This document shows, piece after piece, positions 1-9,181 of a stretch of 64,000 nt of DNA. Source of the stretch: JAGPUQ01 sp963708735. GTDB lineage: Bacteria > Pseudomonadota > Gammaproteobacteria > Pseudomonadales > Porticoccaceae. The notes under the pieces are model-generated. The model searched no databases. It was given only the letters and a program-made list of their open reading frames with translations, and was not told the origin of the DNA. The DNA is taken from NCBI GenBank assembly GCA_963708735.1, contig CAVPTW010000042.1:331937-395936 (forward strand), written 5' to 3'. The position numbers and the translations under genes were made by a program. Each line of letters begins with the position of its first letter. Within the stretch, counting starts at the first letter, position 1.

Positions 1-414
1 GACCGCTACAAACTGATCTTTTTCGGCTTTACCCATTGTCCCGATGTGTGCCCGACCACGCTGGCGCGGATGTCGGTGATCCTGCGCGCGTTGGGGCCGA
101 CCGCCGCGCGTCTGTATCCCCTGTTCGTGACGGTGGATCCAGAGCGCGATACGCCGGAGCGGCTGCGCGAATACGCCAAGCTGTTCGATCCGCGGATCAT
201 TTATCTGACGGGCGCGCCGGATCAGATCGCGAAAACGCTCAAGGCCTGGCGGGTGAGTAACGCCAAGACCGCCGCCGGCCAGGACGACTATTCAATGAAC
301 CACAGTGCGGTGCTCTACTTGATGACGCCGGCCGGATCGCTGGCGGCATCCTTCCGCTGGGATGATGCCGAAGCCGACATCGTTGACGGTATTCGGGATT
401 ACATTAGCGATTGA
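1..414 (+). CDS. SCO1/SenC family copper chaperone (5' truncated by window edge)
   Basis: The window opens inside this gene; 137 residues are visible up to TGA at 412-414. The thioredoxin-fold CxxxC copper motif is at visible residues 13-17 (HCPDVCP), followed by the TVDPERDTPE segment typical of the family. The conserved third copper ligand lies in NHSAVLYLM near the end. SCO proteins sit in the periplasm, membrane-anchored, and deliver copper to the CuA site of cytochrome c oxidase or act as thiol-disulfide reductases. The signal/anchor and start lie outside the window. The next gene is about 210 bases away and functionally unrelated, so an operon link is not evident. Family assignment is secure; the exact client is not. 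Confidence 0.9.
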   Translation, partial: DRYKLIFFGFTHCPDVCPTTLARMSVILRALGPTAARLYPLFVTVDPERDTPERLREYAKLFDPRIIYLTGAPDQIAKTLKAWRVSNAKTAAGQDDYSMNHSAVLYLMTPAGSLAASFRWDDAEADIVDGIRDYISD

Positions 415-624
415 TTGATTTAGTCGTTGACTTCGGCGTTCGCAACCTCTTATTGTCGTGGCCGCACACTGCGCGGCGAACCCTGGCGATCGAGACCGGG
501 GACCGGCAACCGGTAGTCACCCTTTTTCCGTTAGTAAGTTCCGATAACCAGCAACGACACCCTGTAACTGATCCGCGTGTCTTTAACCTGAAGGGCGGCG
601 GTAGGACCCTGAGGATCTGGCGCG

Positions 625-1581
625 ATGAAGAGTTGGATGTTGACCACCCTGGTAGCCGGCGTGGTGGCAGCAGGCTCGTATTTCTTTTACATCGGGACAC
701 TGCCACCCGACCTTGAACCCGGCTTCCTGTATGGCAACGGCCATGTCGAGGGCACCGAAGTAAAGATTAGCGCCGAAGTCACCGGGCGCGTGATCACCAG
801 CAATCTGGTCGAGGGCCAGACCGTCGCCAAGGGCTCGCTGCTGGTGGAGCTCGATGCCAGCGATGCGCGCGCGCAACTCGCCACGGCGGAGTCCGAAGTC
901 AAGGCGTTGCAGTTCCAGATGGAGCGCATCCGCGAGCAGTTGGCAACCTCCAGCGACATGCTGAAGACCGCCGAACGCGAGCTCACCCGCCATCAGGCGC
1001 TGCGCACGAGCGGCGTGGTCACCGAGCAGCGCCTCGACCAGATTGCCACCGCGCACCGCGAGAATCTCGGTCAGGTGCGCTCGTTGCGCGCCCAGCTTGA
1101 AGAAACCGGCGCCCACATCGAACGGGCGCGCAACCAGTCGGCGTATTTGCGCATCCAGGTCGACAAATCCCGCATCTACGCACCGCTCGACGCCACTGTG
1201 CTGTCCAAGGGTATCGAGGTGGGTGAGCTGGCAACCCCCGGGCGCAACATTGCGGTGCTGGTCGATTTGAACGACCTCGAACTCAAGGTCTATCTGCCGG
1301 AGGCGGTGATCGGCAACGTCAAGTTGAACGACCCGGTGCGGGTGCGGGTGAATGCGTTCCCCGACCGCTATTTCGATGCACGGGTCAAGCGCGTCGATCA
1401 GCGTGCGCAATTTACCCCCAGGGACATCAATATGCCCGAGGAGCGGGTGCGCATGGTGTTCGGAGTGGTGCTCGCCCTGGCCAACACGGATGGTCATCTC
1501 AAACCCGGCATGCCCGCCGATACCTGGATTCGCTGGGACGCGAACCAGGAATGGCCGGCGAAGATGGTGGTGCCCCGTTGA
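625..1581 (+). CDS. HlyD-family membrane fusion protein (YbhG-like)
   Basis: 318 residues. An N-terminal hydrophobic anchor (about residues 5-25) is followed by a lipoyl/barrel-sandwich half (VEGQTVAKGSLLVELD), a long helical hairpin rich in Glu/Arg/Leu (about 80-180), then the second barrel half and a beta domain (RVRVNAFPDRYFDARV). This is the periplasmic adaptor architecture of ABC exporters. It is followed by a fused double ATPase and two ABC-2 permeases, the same order as Escherichia coli ybhG-F-S-R, so it probably links that pump to the outer membrane or periplasm. The ATG at 625 directly precedes the anchor. Substrate unknown; drugs or cations are possible by analogy only. Confidence 0.88.
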   Translation: MKSWMLTTLVAGVVAAGSYFFYIGTLPPDLEPGFLYGNGHVEGTEVKISAEVTGRVITSNLVEGQTVAKGSLLVELDASDARAQLATAESEVKALQFQMERIREQLATSSDMLKTAERELTRHQALRTSGVVTEQRLDQIATAHRENLGQVRSLRAQLEETGAHIERARNQSAYLRIQVDKSRIYAPLDATVLSKGIEVGELATPGRNIAVLVDLNDLELKVYLPEAVIGNVKLNDPVRVRVNAFPDRYFDARVKRVDQRAQFTPRDINMPEERVRMVFGVVLALANTDGHLKPGMPADTWIRWDANQEWPAKMVVPR

Positions 1582-1612
1582 CGCTGTTCAGCCGCGACCT
1601 GACCGCGATGGG

Positions 1613-3439
1613 ATGGCGGCTGTGACCGCGGTCGAACGCTTGCCGGAAAACCGGCGTGAGCCGCAGTCTGGCAGCGTCCAAACTGCGCGTGAGCCCGGAG
1701 CGGTGATCATCCACACCGAGCATCTCGGTCGCGCGTTTCGCCGCAGGATGGTGTTGCGCAACGTCGATATTTCGGTTTACGAAGGCGAAATCTTCGGTCT
1801 GCTGGGCCCGGACGGTGCCGGTAAAACCACGCTGATGCAGTTGATGGCGGCGATTCTGGATCCCACCGAGGGGCGCTGCACGGTGATGCAGCACGACACG
1901 GTCAAGGACGCCTACTGGATCAACTCCCACATCGGCTACATGTTCCAGGGCTTCACGCTCTACGACAAACTGTCCATCGCCGAGAACATGCGGTTTTCCG
2001 CCGATATTCGCGGCCTGTCGGCGAAAGTGTATGAAGAACGTCAGGAGCGCCTGCTGCGCATGGCAGGGCTGTTGCGGTTTCTCAAGCGTCCCGCCGGGAA
2101 TCTCTCCGGCGGCATGCGCAAGAAGCTGTCGCTGTGCACCAACCTCATTCACGAACCGCGCCTGTTGCTGCTGGACGAATTGAGTCTGGGCGTGGATCCG
2201 GCGTCGCGGCGCGAGCTGTGGGACATGCTCCACGCCTTTCGCGACAACGGCGTCACGGTGGTCGTCAGCACGCCCTATATGGACGAGGCGGCACACTGCG
2301 ATCGCCTCGCGTTTCTGCACGAGGGCGAAGTGCTGGCGGTCGACAGCCAAGAAGCTCTGCGCGCCCGCTGCATCGGTCGAGTCTATGAGCTGGTGCACTT
2401 TGCCCATCGGGGGCACGCCCACAACCTGCTGCACGAGCATCCGGACGTGGTCAGCATCCGCCACCTGGCCGAGAGCGTGCACTTTCAGGTGCGCGCATCC
2501 GCTCGACTCGACCCGGCGCTGGCCGCTGGGCTCACCAGTGATGGTGGCAGGATCGAACCCGTCGAGCCCGGTCTCGACGATGCCTATATTCTGCTGGGCG
2601 GCGGCGAGAAGGGCTCGGCCTATGCCCGCCCGCCACCGGAGATCAAGCTGTCGCCCCGGCTGGAGGCACGCGGCCTGATCCGCACCGAGGCCATGCGCAT
2701 CGTTTTTGGCGATTTTGTTGCCAATGACGATGTCACGCTGGAGATTCAGCCGGGCGAAGTCTTTGGCTTTCTCGGTGCCAACGGCGCCGGCAAGACCACG
2801 TTCATCCGCACATTGTGCGGACTACAGAAAATTACCTCAGGCAACGCCTGGATCGGTGGCATCAGCGTGCGCGATCAACCGCAACTGCTGCGCGACCATA
2901 TCGGCTACATGTCGCAGCGGTTTTCACTGTATCCCGATCTCACTGTGGGCGAGAACCTGGCCTTCTTTGCCGGCGTGTACGGGCTGCGCGGCAAGGATCG
3001 CAAACTGGCGATGGATTGGGCCATCGAGGTGACTGATCTGCGGGAGGTGCTGGACGGCCTGGTGTCCCAGACCTCGGGCGCGCTCAGCCAACGCCTGGCG
3101 CTGGCGTGCGCCATCATGCACCAGCCGGAGGTAGTGTTCCTCGACGAGCCCACCTCCGGGGTGAGCCCTGCCGCGCGCTACAAGTTCTGGCAGTTGATCC
3201 AGACTCTCGCCGAAGTCGGCACCACCATCTTCGTGACCACGCACTATCTGGAAGAGGCCAACTACTGCCATCGCCTGGGGCTGATGCACCTGGGGCGCCT
3301 GATTGGCATCGGCCCCGCCAGTGAACTCGCCGCCGCGTTGCCGCCCGGCAGTGACACCAGTACGATCGAGGAAATGTTCCTTGCCTACATCCGTATCGAG
3401 GACCAGCGGCTCGCCCACCTGAAGGGATCCGCGCCATGA
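1613..3439 (+). CDS. Fused double ABC transporter ATPase (YbhF-like)
   Basis: About 608 residues with two ABC domains in tandem. The first has Walker A GPDGAGKTT, signature LSGGMRKK and Walker B LLLLDELSLGVDP. The second has Walker A GANGAGKTT, a degenerate signature (TSGALSQR instead of LSGGxxQR) and Walker B VVFLDEPTSGVSP. The open frame extends far upstream across hlyD; ATG 1613, 31 bases after the hlyD stop, is the most reasonable start, with GTG 1622 possible. It energises the following two ABC-2 permeases as in YbhF. The altered signature of the second half suggests asymmetric ATP sites, which is common in this family. The 3' end overlaps the next gene by ATGA. Confidence 0.88.
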   Translation: MAAVTAVERLPENRREPQSGSVQTAREPGAVIIHTEHLGRAFRRRMVLRNVDISVYEGEIFGLLGPDGAGKTTLMQLMAAILDPTEGRCTVMQHDTVKDAYWINSHIGYMFQGFTLYDKLSIAENMRFSADIRGLSAKVYEERQERLLRMAGLLRFLKRPAGNLSGGMRKKLSLCTNLIHEPRLLLLDELSLGVDPASRRELWDMLHAFRDNGVTVVVSTPYMDEAAHCDRLAFLHEGEVLAVDSQEALRARCIGRVYELVHFAHRGHAHNLLHEHPDVVSIRHLAESVHFQVRASARLDPALAAGLTSDGGRIEPVEPGLDDAYILLGGGEKGSAYARPPPEIKLSPRLEARGLIRTEAMRIVFGDFVANDDVTLEIQPGEVFGFLGANGAGKTTFIRTLCGLQKITSGNAWIGGISVRDQPQLLRDHIGYMSQRFSLYPDLTVGENLAFFAGVYGLRGKDRKLAMDWAIEVTDLREVLDGLVSQTSGALSQRLALACAIMHQPEVVFLDEPTSGVSPAARYKFWQLIQTLAEVGTTIFVTTHYLEEANYCHRLGLMHLGRLIGIGPASELAAALPPGSDTSTIEEMFLAYIRIEDQRLAHLKGSAP

Positions 3440-4536
3440 AATTTCACCGCCTGAGTGCTGTGATTCGCAAGGAGACCCGCGAGATTCTGCGCGACCGAGT
3501 GACGCTTGCGATCGCCTTCCTGTTTCCCGTGCTGATGCTGTTGATGTTCGGCTACGCCATCTCGCTGGAGGTCGAAAACGTCAAACTGGGTGTGCTGGAT
3601 CAGGATCAGACCCCCGCCAGCGCCGAGCTGACCGACACCTTTGCGGCGAGCCGGTATTTTCAGCTGGTGCGGCGCTTCAACTCCGAGTGGGAGATGCGCG
3701 AGTCGATCCAGGCCAATGAAGTCAAATTGGTGCTGCTGATCCCGGCCGACTTTTATCAAGAGATCGATCGCGAAGATGCGCCCCAGGTGCAGTTGCTGAT
3801 CGATGGCACCTACTCGGCAACGGCGTTGATCGCGCTCAATTACGGGCTTTCGATCGCATCCCGCTTCCAGAGCGAGCGCGGTGGTGCCGGACACATCGAT
3901 GTGGAGCCGCGCATCTGGTACAACCCGAGTCTGCGCAGTGTCATCTATGTGGTCTCCGGACTCTATGCGGTGATCATCGCCTCCTTCCCGCCGCTGCTCA
4001 CTACCCTCGCCATCGTGCGCGAAAAAGAGAACGGGGCGATCCAGCAGATCTACGCGTCGCCGCTCACGGTACCCGAGTTTCTCCTGGGCAAGTTGATTCC
4101 CTACGGTGTCATTTCGTGCATTCAACTGCTCTCCATCGTGCTGGTTGGCAGCCAGTGGTTCGGGGTGCCGTTCAATGGCAATCCCTGGTATATGGCGATC
4201 GCGGGCGGTATCTATGTATTCTGCAACGTCGGCATCGGGCTGTTGATCTCGACCATTACCCAAAGCCAGTTGCTCGCGGTGTTGTTGGCGCTGGTCGTCA
4301 CCATGATGCCCTCGATGCTGTTTTCGGGGTTTGTGTTCCCCATCTACGCCATGGCCGAGCCGGTGCAGATCTATACGATGCTGTTTCCCGGCCGCTATTT
4401 CGTCGAGCTGTCACGCGGTATCACCCTCAAGGGCGCTTCGCTGGGCGAGATGTGGCAGCCGCTGCTGTTGCTGACTGTCTACACGGCTGCGATCTTTGGC
4501 GCCGCCGTGGCCGTGTTCAAAAAGAAAGTCGCTTGA
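3436..4536 (+). CDS. ABC-2 type permease (YbhS-like)
   Basis: 366 residues with ABC-2 topology: one N-terminal membrane helix (about 20-45), a large periplasmic domain (about 45-175), then five hydrophobic helices towards the C terminus, including the REKENGAIQQIYASPL coupling segment. The ATG overlaps the TGA of the ATPase gene (ATGA), implying translational coupling. It forms one half of the membrane channel with the next gene. The exported compound cannot be inferred from the sequence. Confidence 0.88.
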   Translation: MKFHRLSAVIRKETREILRDRVTLAIAFLFPVLMLLMFGYAISLEVENVKLGVLDQDQTPASAELTDTFAASRYFQLVRRFNSEWEMRESIQANEVKLVLLIPADFYQEIDREDAPQVQLLIDGTYSATALIALNYGLSIASRFQSERGGAGHIDVEPRIWYNPSLRSVIYVVSGLYAVIIASFPPLLTTLAIVREKENGAIQQIYASPLTVPEFLLGKLIPYGVISCIQLLSIVLVGSQWFGVPFNGNPWYMAIAGGIYVFCNVGIGLLISTITQSQLLAVLLALVVTMMPSMLFSGFVFPIYAMAEPVQIYTMLFPGRYFVELSRGITLKGASLGEMWQPLLLLTVYTAAIFGAAVAVFKKKVA

Positions 4537-4561
4537 TTGCAGCAATCATCGGAGGTTCGCC

Positions 4562-5671
4562 ATGGCCGGTCGTATCGGGAGCTTGATTCTCAAGGACACC
4601 ATCCAGTTCGCCCGCGACAAGACGATTCTGATCGTCGTGTTCTGGATGTACACCCTCGAGGTGCTGATCTGCGGCTACGGCATGACCTTCGAGGTCAAGG
4701 ACCTGCCGGTCGCCGTGGTCGACAACGATCGCTCGCCGTCCAGCCGCGACCTGGTTGACCGTTTCGAGTTGTCGGAGGCGTTCCAGATCCGCGGCTACCC
4801 GGCCAATCAGGCCGAAGCCGAGCGCTGGATGCGGCAGGGTGACGCGCAGTACACCCTGGTGATTCCAGTCAACTTCGAACAAGATCTAAAAGGCGGTAGA
4901 TCGCCCCAACTTCAGATACTGCTCGATGGCACCAACTCCAACGCCGCGTCGCTGGCCAAGGACTACACCACGGCAATAGTGGCGCAGTTTGAGAGCGAGG
5001 CGAACGTCGCCGCGGTCGGCGGGCAGGGTCTGCGCCCCGCCGTGCAGATCTGGTACAACCGCACTCAGACCCTGGAGTCGTTTGTGGTGTTGTCGATGAT
5101 TCTGGCGGCGGTGTTGATGGTGGGTACCATCCACTCGGCGGCCACCATCACCCGCGAAAAAGAGGTGGGGACCATCGATCAGCTGATGGTGACGCCAACA
5201 CGGATCTGGGAAATGTTCCTCGCCAAAACCGTGCCGACGCTGGTGGTGGGCGTCGTGGGTCTGTTCCCGAGTCTGGTGATCATCTGGTGGTTTGGCGTGC
5301 CCATTCACGGCAGCCTGTTTTTGTTCCTCGCGCTCACCGCCGTATTCCTGCTCAGCGCCATCGCCATCGGCGTGCTGATCGCGTCGATCACCAAAACCCT
5401 GCAACAGGCGCTGCTGTTGTGCTTTTTCGGGTTGTTTCCAATCATGTTTTTGTCGGGCACCATGACGCCCATCGATTCGATGCCAGCGTTCATTCAGCCC
5501 TGGACGGAGTTGAGCCCGTTGCGCCACTATATGGAAATCGCCATGGGCATCTTCCTAAAAGGCGTCGGCTTTGCCGAGCTCTGGCCGGCCGCGTTGAAGA
5601 TGGCTGGCATTGGTGCAGTGCTGTATCTGATCGCTGCGTTGCGGTTTCGCCACAACCTGAAATCGGGTTGA
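4562..5671 (+). CDS. ABC-2 type permease (YbhR-like)
   Basis: 369 residues, paralogous to the preceding permease with the same single helix, periplasmic domain and five-helix layout; the REKEVGTIDQLMVTP motif marks the coupling region. The start is ATG 4562 because a perfect GGAGG lies at 4551-4555, six bases upstream; a longer open frame reaching back into the previous gene is unlikely. It completes the hlyD-ATPase-permease-permease operon. Two adjacent hairpins follow the gene at 5717-5755. Confidence 0.88.
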   Translation: MAGRIGSLILKDTIQFARDKTILIVVFWMYTLEVLICGYGMTFEVKDLPVAVVDNDRSPSSRDLVDRFELSEAFQIRGYPANQAEAERWMRQGDAQYTLVIPVNFEQDLKGGRSPQLQILLDGTNSNAASLAKDYTTAIVAQFESEANVAAVGGQGLRPAVQIWYNRTQTLESFVVLSMILAAVLMVGTIHSAATITREKEVGTIDQLMVTPTRIWEMFLAKTVPTLVVGVVGLFPSLVIIWWFGVPIHGSLFLFLALTAVFLLSAIAIGVLIASITKTLQQALLLCFFGLFPIMFLSGTMTPIDSMPAFIQPWTELSPLRHYMEIAMGIFLKGVGFAELWPAALKMAGIGAVLYLIAALRFRHNLKSG

Positions 5672-5716
5672 GTCGAAAAATTCATGAAAAATAATTACGT
5701 GTTTGGCGCGACGTCC

Positions 5717-5755
5717 CCCCGCTTTTAGTAGCGGGGCGATCCGGAGTCCCGGATC
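5717..5755. repeat. Two adjacent hairpins after the exporter operon
   Basis: The first stem is CCCCGCT at 5717-5723 with AGCGGGG at 5730-5736 (6-base loop). The second is GATCCGG at 5738-5744 with CCGGATC at 5749-5755 (4-base loop). Neither is followed by a T-tract, so this is not a classic terminator. The block resembles sequence at about 57457-57508. Confidence 0.55.
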
Positions 5756-5798
5756 AGTGTAACGGAACCTCGGCCAGTCACCGCCCAGAGGCGCTCCC

Positions 5799-7019
5799 AT
5801 GACACAATCAAACCAACATCTTCTCACTGGCGTACGCATCCTGGATCTCACCCGGGCGCTGGCGGGACCGAGCTGCACGCGCATGTTCGCCGAGCTGGGT
5901 GCCGAGGTCATCAAGATCGAGCCGGCACCCGGCGGCGATATGGTGCGCGGCATTTCAAAACTGCGCGGGGATCGCAGCCTCTACATCATCCAGCAGAGTC
6001 TCAACAAGAAGAGCCTCTGCGTGAACCTGCGCGATCCCGCCGGCCTGGCACTGGTGCGGGAACTGGTGCCCCACTGCGATGCGGTGGTCGAAAACTTCAA
6101 GCCCGGCATCATGGCGGAGATGGGCCTCGCCTATGAGGATCTGCGCCAACTGAAGGACGACATCATCCTGTGTTCGATTTCGGCACTGGGGCAGAGCGGG
6201 CCACTGTCCCATAAACCCGGCTACGACTACATCGCGCAGGCCTATTCCGGGATCACCTCGATGATCGGCGAAGCGGAGGATCCACCCTACATTCCCCTGG
6301 CCGGTATCGGCGACGTCAGCAGCGGAGTGCACGGCGCCTTCGGCATCGCCGCCGCCCTGCTCCACCGCGCCCGCACCGGCCGCGGCCAGCATCTGGATAT
6401 TTCGATACTCGATTGTTATTACCACTGCCATGAGGTCAATGTGCATCAATGCAGCGGCAGCGACGGTGCCATCCAGCCCACGCGCGCCGGCCGTCATCTC
6501 GCCTACCTCTGCCCGGCCGGCATCTACCGTGCGCCCGGCGGCAACATCACGCTGATGGGATTCATGCATCACTGGAAAGACCTGTGCAAGGCGATGGGAC
6601 GCCCCGAGCTGGCGACGGACGTGAACTACGCGACCGATGCCGCCCGCCTGGCGCAGCGCGACCGGGTGGTGAAGATGATCGAGGACTGGATGGCCGGCTT
6701 TCCCGACGTCGCCACCATCGTCGAATTGCTTGAAGCCCACGGCGTGCCCTGCGCCCCGGTGCTCTCCATTGCGGAAACCCTCACCCACCCCCATCTGGTG
6801 GCGCGCGGCACGGTACGCACGGTGAACGACCGCTTTGCCGGCGAATTCCAGATTCCCGGGATGCCCATCAAGACCTCGGAATATCCCGACAACCCCGACT
6901 ATCGCGCGCCGACCCTGGGCGAACACAACCGCGAACTGCTGGGCACCCTGCTCGGTCGCAGCGCCGCCGAGATCGATGCGCTCCATGCGAGCGGCACTCT
7001 GATGGAAGGCAAGATGTGA
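5799..7019 (+). CDS. Class III CoA-transferase (CaiB/BaiF family)
   Basis: 406 residues, normal length for the family. Recognisable segments are LAGPSCTRMFAELGAEVIKIE near the N terminus, VVENFKPG, and the GQHLDISILD segment that carries the family's catalytic Asp. These enzymes move CoA between carboxylic acids in the cytosol. It precedes an amidohydrolase-2 gene by about 120 bases, so the two may share a catabolic pathway. A close paralog lies at 30581-31804 and shares the unusual LDCYxHxHExNV segment. The substrate pair cannot be deduced. Confidence 0.88.
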   Translation: MTQSNQHLLTGVRILDLTRALAGPSCTRMFAELGAEVIKIEPAPGGDMVRGISKLRGDRSLYIIQQSLNKKSLCVNLRDPAGLALVRELVPHCDAVVENFKPGIMAEMGLAYEDLRQLKDDIILCSISALGQSGPLSHKPGYDYIAQAYSGITSMIGEAEDPPYIPLAGIGDVSSGVHGAFGIAAALLHRARTGRGQHLDISILDCYYHCHEVNVHQCSGSDGAIQPTRAGRHLAYLCPAGIYRAPGGNITLMGFMHHWKDLCKAMGRPELATDVNYATDAARLAQRDRVVKMIEDWMAGFPDVATIVELLEAHGVPCAPVLSIAETLTHPHLVARGTVRTVNDRFAGEFQIPGMPIKTSEYPDNPDYRAPTLGEHNRELLGTLLGRSAAEIDALHASGTLMEGKM

Positions 7020-7023
7020 GCGC

Positions 7024-7043
7024 GGGAAAAGGAACCTTTTCCC
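7024..7043. repeat. Perfect inverted repeat between CoA-transferase and amidohydrolase genes
   Basis: GGGAAAAG at 7024-7031 and CTTTTCCC at 7036-7043 form an 8-bp stem with a 4-base loop just after the CoA-transferase stop. No T-run follows, so it may stabilise the mRNA 3' end or act as a weak attenuator. The rest of 7044-7140 is AT-richer and shows no gene. Confidence 0.45.
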
Positions 7044-7140
7044 CACGCGAATAGATCATTGTTTCTCAGGCAATCGCATCAACGATATTCATTATTTATC
7101 AACGAAAATCGGCAACATTCACCAACGAGGATCGGCAATC

Positions 7141-8184
7141 ATGGCAGACAACAAACTCGAAGGCATCACGACCAAAAACCCGCTCGAATTGAAACCCGCG
7201 TGGCTCGCACAGGTGCAGGAAGATATCGTCGATCCCGAACGCGCCATCATCGACACCCACCACCATCTGTGGCCCAAGGGCGGCCTGATCGAATACTCCC
7301 TGGACGATCTGTGGGCGGACACCGGCAGCGGCCACAGGGTCGTGAAAACCGTGTTCATGGAATGCCATGCCAGCTATCGCACCGATGGCCCCGAACATCT
7401 CCGGTCGCTCGGCGAAGTCGAATATGTTCGCGAGATCGCCGAGCGCAGCGCGAAGGATCCCGCCGGCCGGGCAAGGATCGCCGCCATGGTGACGCATTTC
7501 GATCTGCTGCGCGGTGAGGCAGTGGAAGAACTGGTTCATCACCACGAAAAGACCAGCGGCGGCCTGTTTCGGGGCATTCGCCAGGCACTGGCCTGCGCGC
7601 GCCCCGGCGAAGGCATCCTGCTGGAAGCAGCCGGACACAGGGACCTGTACAAGAATCCGGAGTTTCGCCGCGGCATGAAGGTGCTGGGCAAGATGGGACA
7701 CAGTTACGATTCCTGGCACTATTTTTATCAGAACCCGGAATTCTGTGCGCTGGCCCGCGCCGTGCCGGAAACCACCATGGTGCTCGATCATCTGGGCACG
7801 CCCCTGGGTACCGGGATTTACGCCGGCAAACGCGACGAGGTCTTCCAGCAATGGAAAAAAGACATCGCTGAAATCGCCAAATGCGAAAACGTCATCGCCA
7901 AGCTGGGCGGCATGGCCATGCCCGACAACGGCTTCGGCTGGATGGGCCGGGACAAACCTCCGACTTCCGATGAATTTGCCGCCGCCCAGGCACCCTATTA
8001 CCTGCACATGATCGAATGCTTTACGCCTCAACGCTGCATGTTCGAAAGCAATTTCCCGGTGGACAAGCTGTCGCTGTCCTATCAGGTATTCTGGAACGGC
8101 GTGAAGAAAATCGTGAAGGGTTTTTCGGAAGCGGAAAAGAACGCGATGTTTTCCGGCACCGCGACCCGGGTCTATCGTTTGTGA
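7141..8184 (+). CDS. Amidohydrolase family 2 (metal-dependent TIM-barrel hydrolase)
   Basis: 347 residues. The metal-binding HxH is in IIDTHHHLWP (about residues 37-46); later landmarks are VLDHLGTPLG and the C-terminal MFESNFPVDK, where the conserved Asp/Asn metal-site strand lies. Members hydrolyse lactones and amides or decarboxylate aromatic acids (gamma-resorcylate and ACMSD-like enzymes). GAGG a few bases upstream supports ATG 7141. The placement after a CoA-transferase suggests degradation of an aromatic or cyclic acid. The 3' end is overlapped antisense by the aberrant tail of cobA. The protein looks complete. Confidence 0.82.
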   Translation: MADNKLEGITTKNPLELKPAWLAQVQEDIVDPERAIIDTHHHLWPKGGLIEYSLDDLWADTGSGHRVVKTVFMECHASYRTDGPEHLRSLGEVEYVREIAERSAKDPAGRARIAAMVTHFDLLRGEAVEELVHHHEKTSGGLFRGIRQALACARPGEGILLEAAGHRDLYKNPEFRRGMKVLGKMGHSYDSWHYFYQNPEFCALARAVPETTMVLDHLGTPLGTGIYAGKRDEVFQQWKKDIAEIAKCENVIAKLGGMAMPDNGFGWMGRDKPPTSDEFAAAQAPYYLHMIECFTPQRCMFESNFPVDKLSLSYQVFWNGVKKIVKGFSEAEKNAMFSGTATRVYRL

Positions 8185-9181
8185 GCAAGATGCAGCAGAC
8201 GCCACCGGCTAAGTCGTGTGCCTGATCGGGCCGTCCGGTTCCGGCAAATCGACGCTGCCGCGCCGCGTCAACCGTCTCGAACAACCGATCGGCGGGCGCA
8301 TCTTCATCAACGGAGAAAACATCTGCGCGCCGGACTGTATTACGCGGATCCCACGCCTTGGCGGCGCACGGGGTCGCGCAGTTGCCGGAATATCTGTGGA
8401 GCTGTGTCTCCCTGGTCTCGGCCAAACTCAGTTGCCCCCGCGCCGCCACCACATCCCCGACGACAAGCAGCGCCGGCGATGGCAGTGGGTCTGTTTCCAC
8501 CCGCCAAGCGATGTCGGCGAGGGTGCCGATCACTTCCTGCTGACGATCCGTGGTGCCGTTGGCGATGACCGCCACGGGCGTCGTTGTGGGGAGACCGTGT
8601 TCGATCAACCCGACGGCAATTTCGGCGAGGCAGGACAGCCCCATGTAGATCACGGTGGTGTGGCGGGGCCGGCACAGCAGCGACCAGTCGAGAGCGAGTT
8701 TGCCGTCCCGGCGATGCGCGGTGACAAAGGTAACCGCCTGGGCGTGATCGCGGTGGGTGAGCGGGATGCCGGTGGCCGCGGCGCAGCCGGTGGCGGCGGT
8801 GATGCCGGGCACCACATGGCACGGAATGCCGGCAGCATTCAGGGCGTCGATCTCCTCGCCGCCGCGACCGAAGATGAACGGATCGCCGCCCTTGAGGCGC
8901 ACCACGCGCTTGCCCTGCCGACCCAGCGTTACCAGCAGTTCGCAGATGCGCGTCTGCGGCATGCTGTGGCAGTGCTTGCGCTTGCCCACATAGATCTGCG
9001 CGCAATTCGGCCGGCAATGTTGCAGCAGCGCCGGATTCACCAGCCGGTCGTAGACCACTACTTCGGCCTGCTCCAGCAGGCGCACGGCCTTGAGGGTGAT
9101 GAGTTCGGGGTCGCCGGGGCCGGCGCCGACCAGATCGACGCGGCCGGTGGTTCTGGTGGCGGTTGAAGCTGGCCCGATCAT
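8021..9181 (-). CDS. cobA: Uroporphyrinogen-III C-methyltransferase (SUMT) with aberrant C-terminal tail
   Basis: SAM-dependent methylation of uroporphyrinogen III to precorrin-2, the first step to siroheme, the cofactor of the NirB nitrite reductase upstream. The first 260 residues are a standard SUMT: VDLVGAGPGDPELITLKA (about 15-32), VVVYDRLV, RLKGGDPFIFGRGGEE (about 95-110) and VVPGITAATGCAAATGIPLTHR (about 123-144, split here by family landmarks GIT and THR). From about residue 262 onward (below 8400) the frame runs through the ABC scrap and antisense into the amidohydrolase gene, adding about 120 non-homologous residues. The original 3' end was probably lost at the junction near 8340. 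The ATG overlaps the upstream stop (ATGA), showing coupling to the nas genes. Confidence 0.85.
   Translation of the reverse strand: MIGPASTATRTTGRVDLVGAGPGDPELITLKAVRLLEQAEVVVYDRLVNPALLQHCRPNCAQIYVGKRKHCHSMPQTRICELLVTLGRQGKRVVRLKGGDPFIFGRGGEEIDALNAAGIPCHVVPGITAATGCAAATGIPLTHRDHAQAVTFVTAHRRDGKLALDWSLLCRPRHTTVIYMGLSCLAEIAVGLIEHGLPTTTPVAVIANGTTDRQQEVIGTLADIAWRVETDPLPSPALLVVGDVVAARGQLSLAETRETQLHRYSGNCATPCAAKAWDPRNTVRRADVFSVDEDAPADRLFETVDAARQRRFAGTGRPDQAHDLAGGVCCILLTNDRPGSRCRKTSRSFPLPKNPSRFSSRRSRIPDRTATACPPGNCFRTCSVEA
8211..8334 (+). pseudogene. Fragment of a polar amino acid ABC transporter ATPase (GlnQ-like)
   Basis: About 40 codons without a start or end. In the frame beginning after TAA at 8208 the text reads CLIGPSGSGKST then RRVNRLEQPIGGRIFINGE, the Walker A region of amino acid importer ATPases; a Leu normally after GKSTL is replaced by Pro. 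The rest of the gene is missing and the sequence changes abruptly at about 8335-8345 into the opposite-strand cobA. This is a deletion or recombination scar. No partner permease is nearby. Confidence 0.75.

Noticed and set aside
5717..5755. Intrinsic terminator after the exporter operon
   Set aside because: Both hairpins are perfect but neither is followed by a T-tract.
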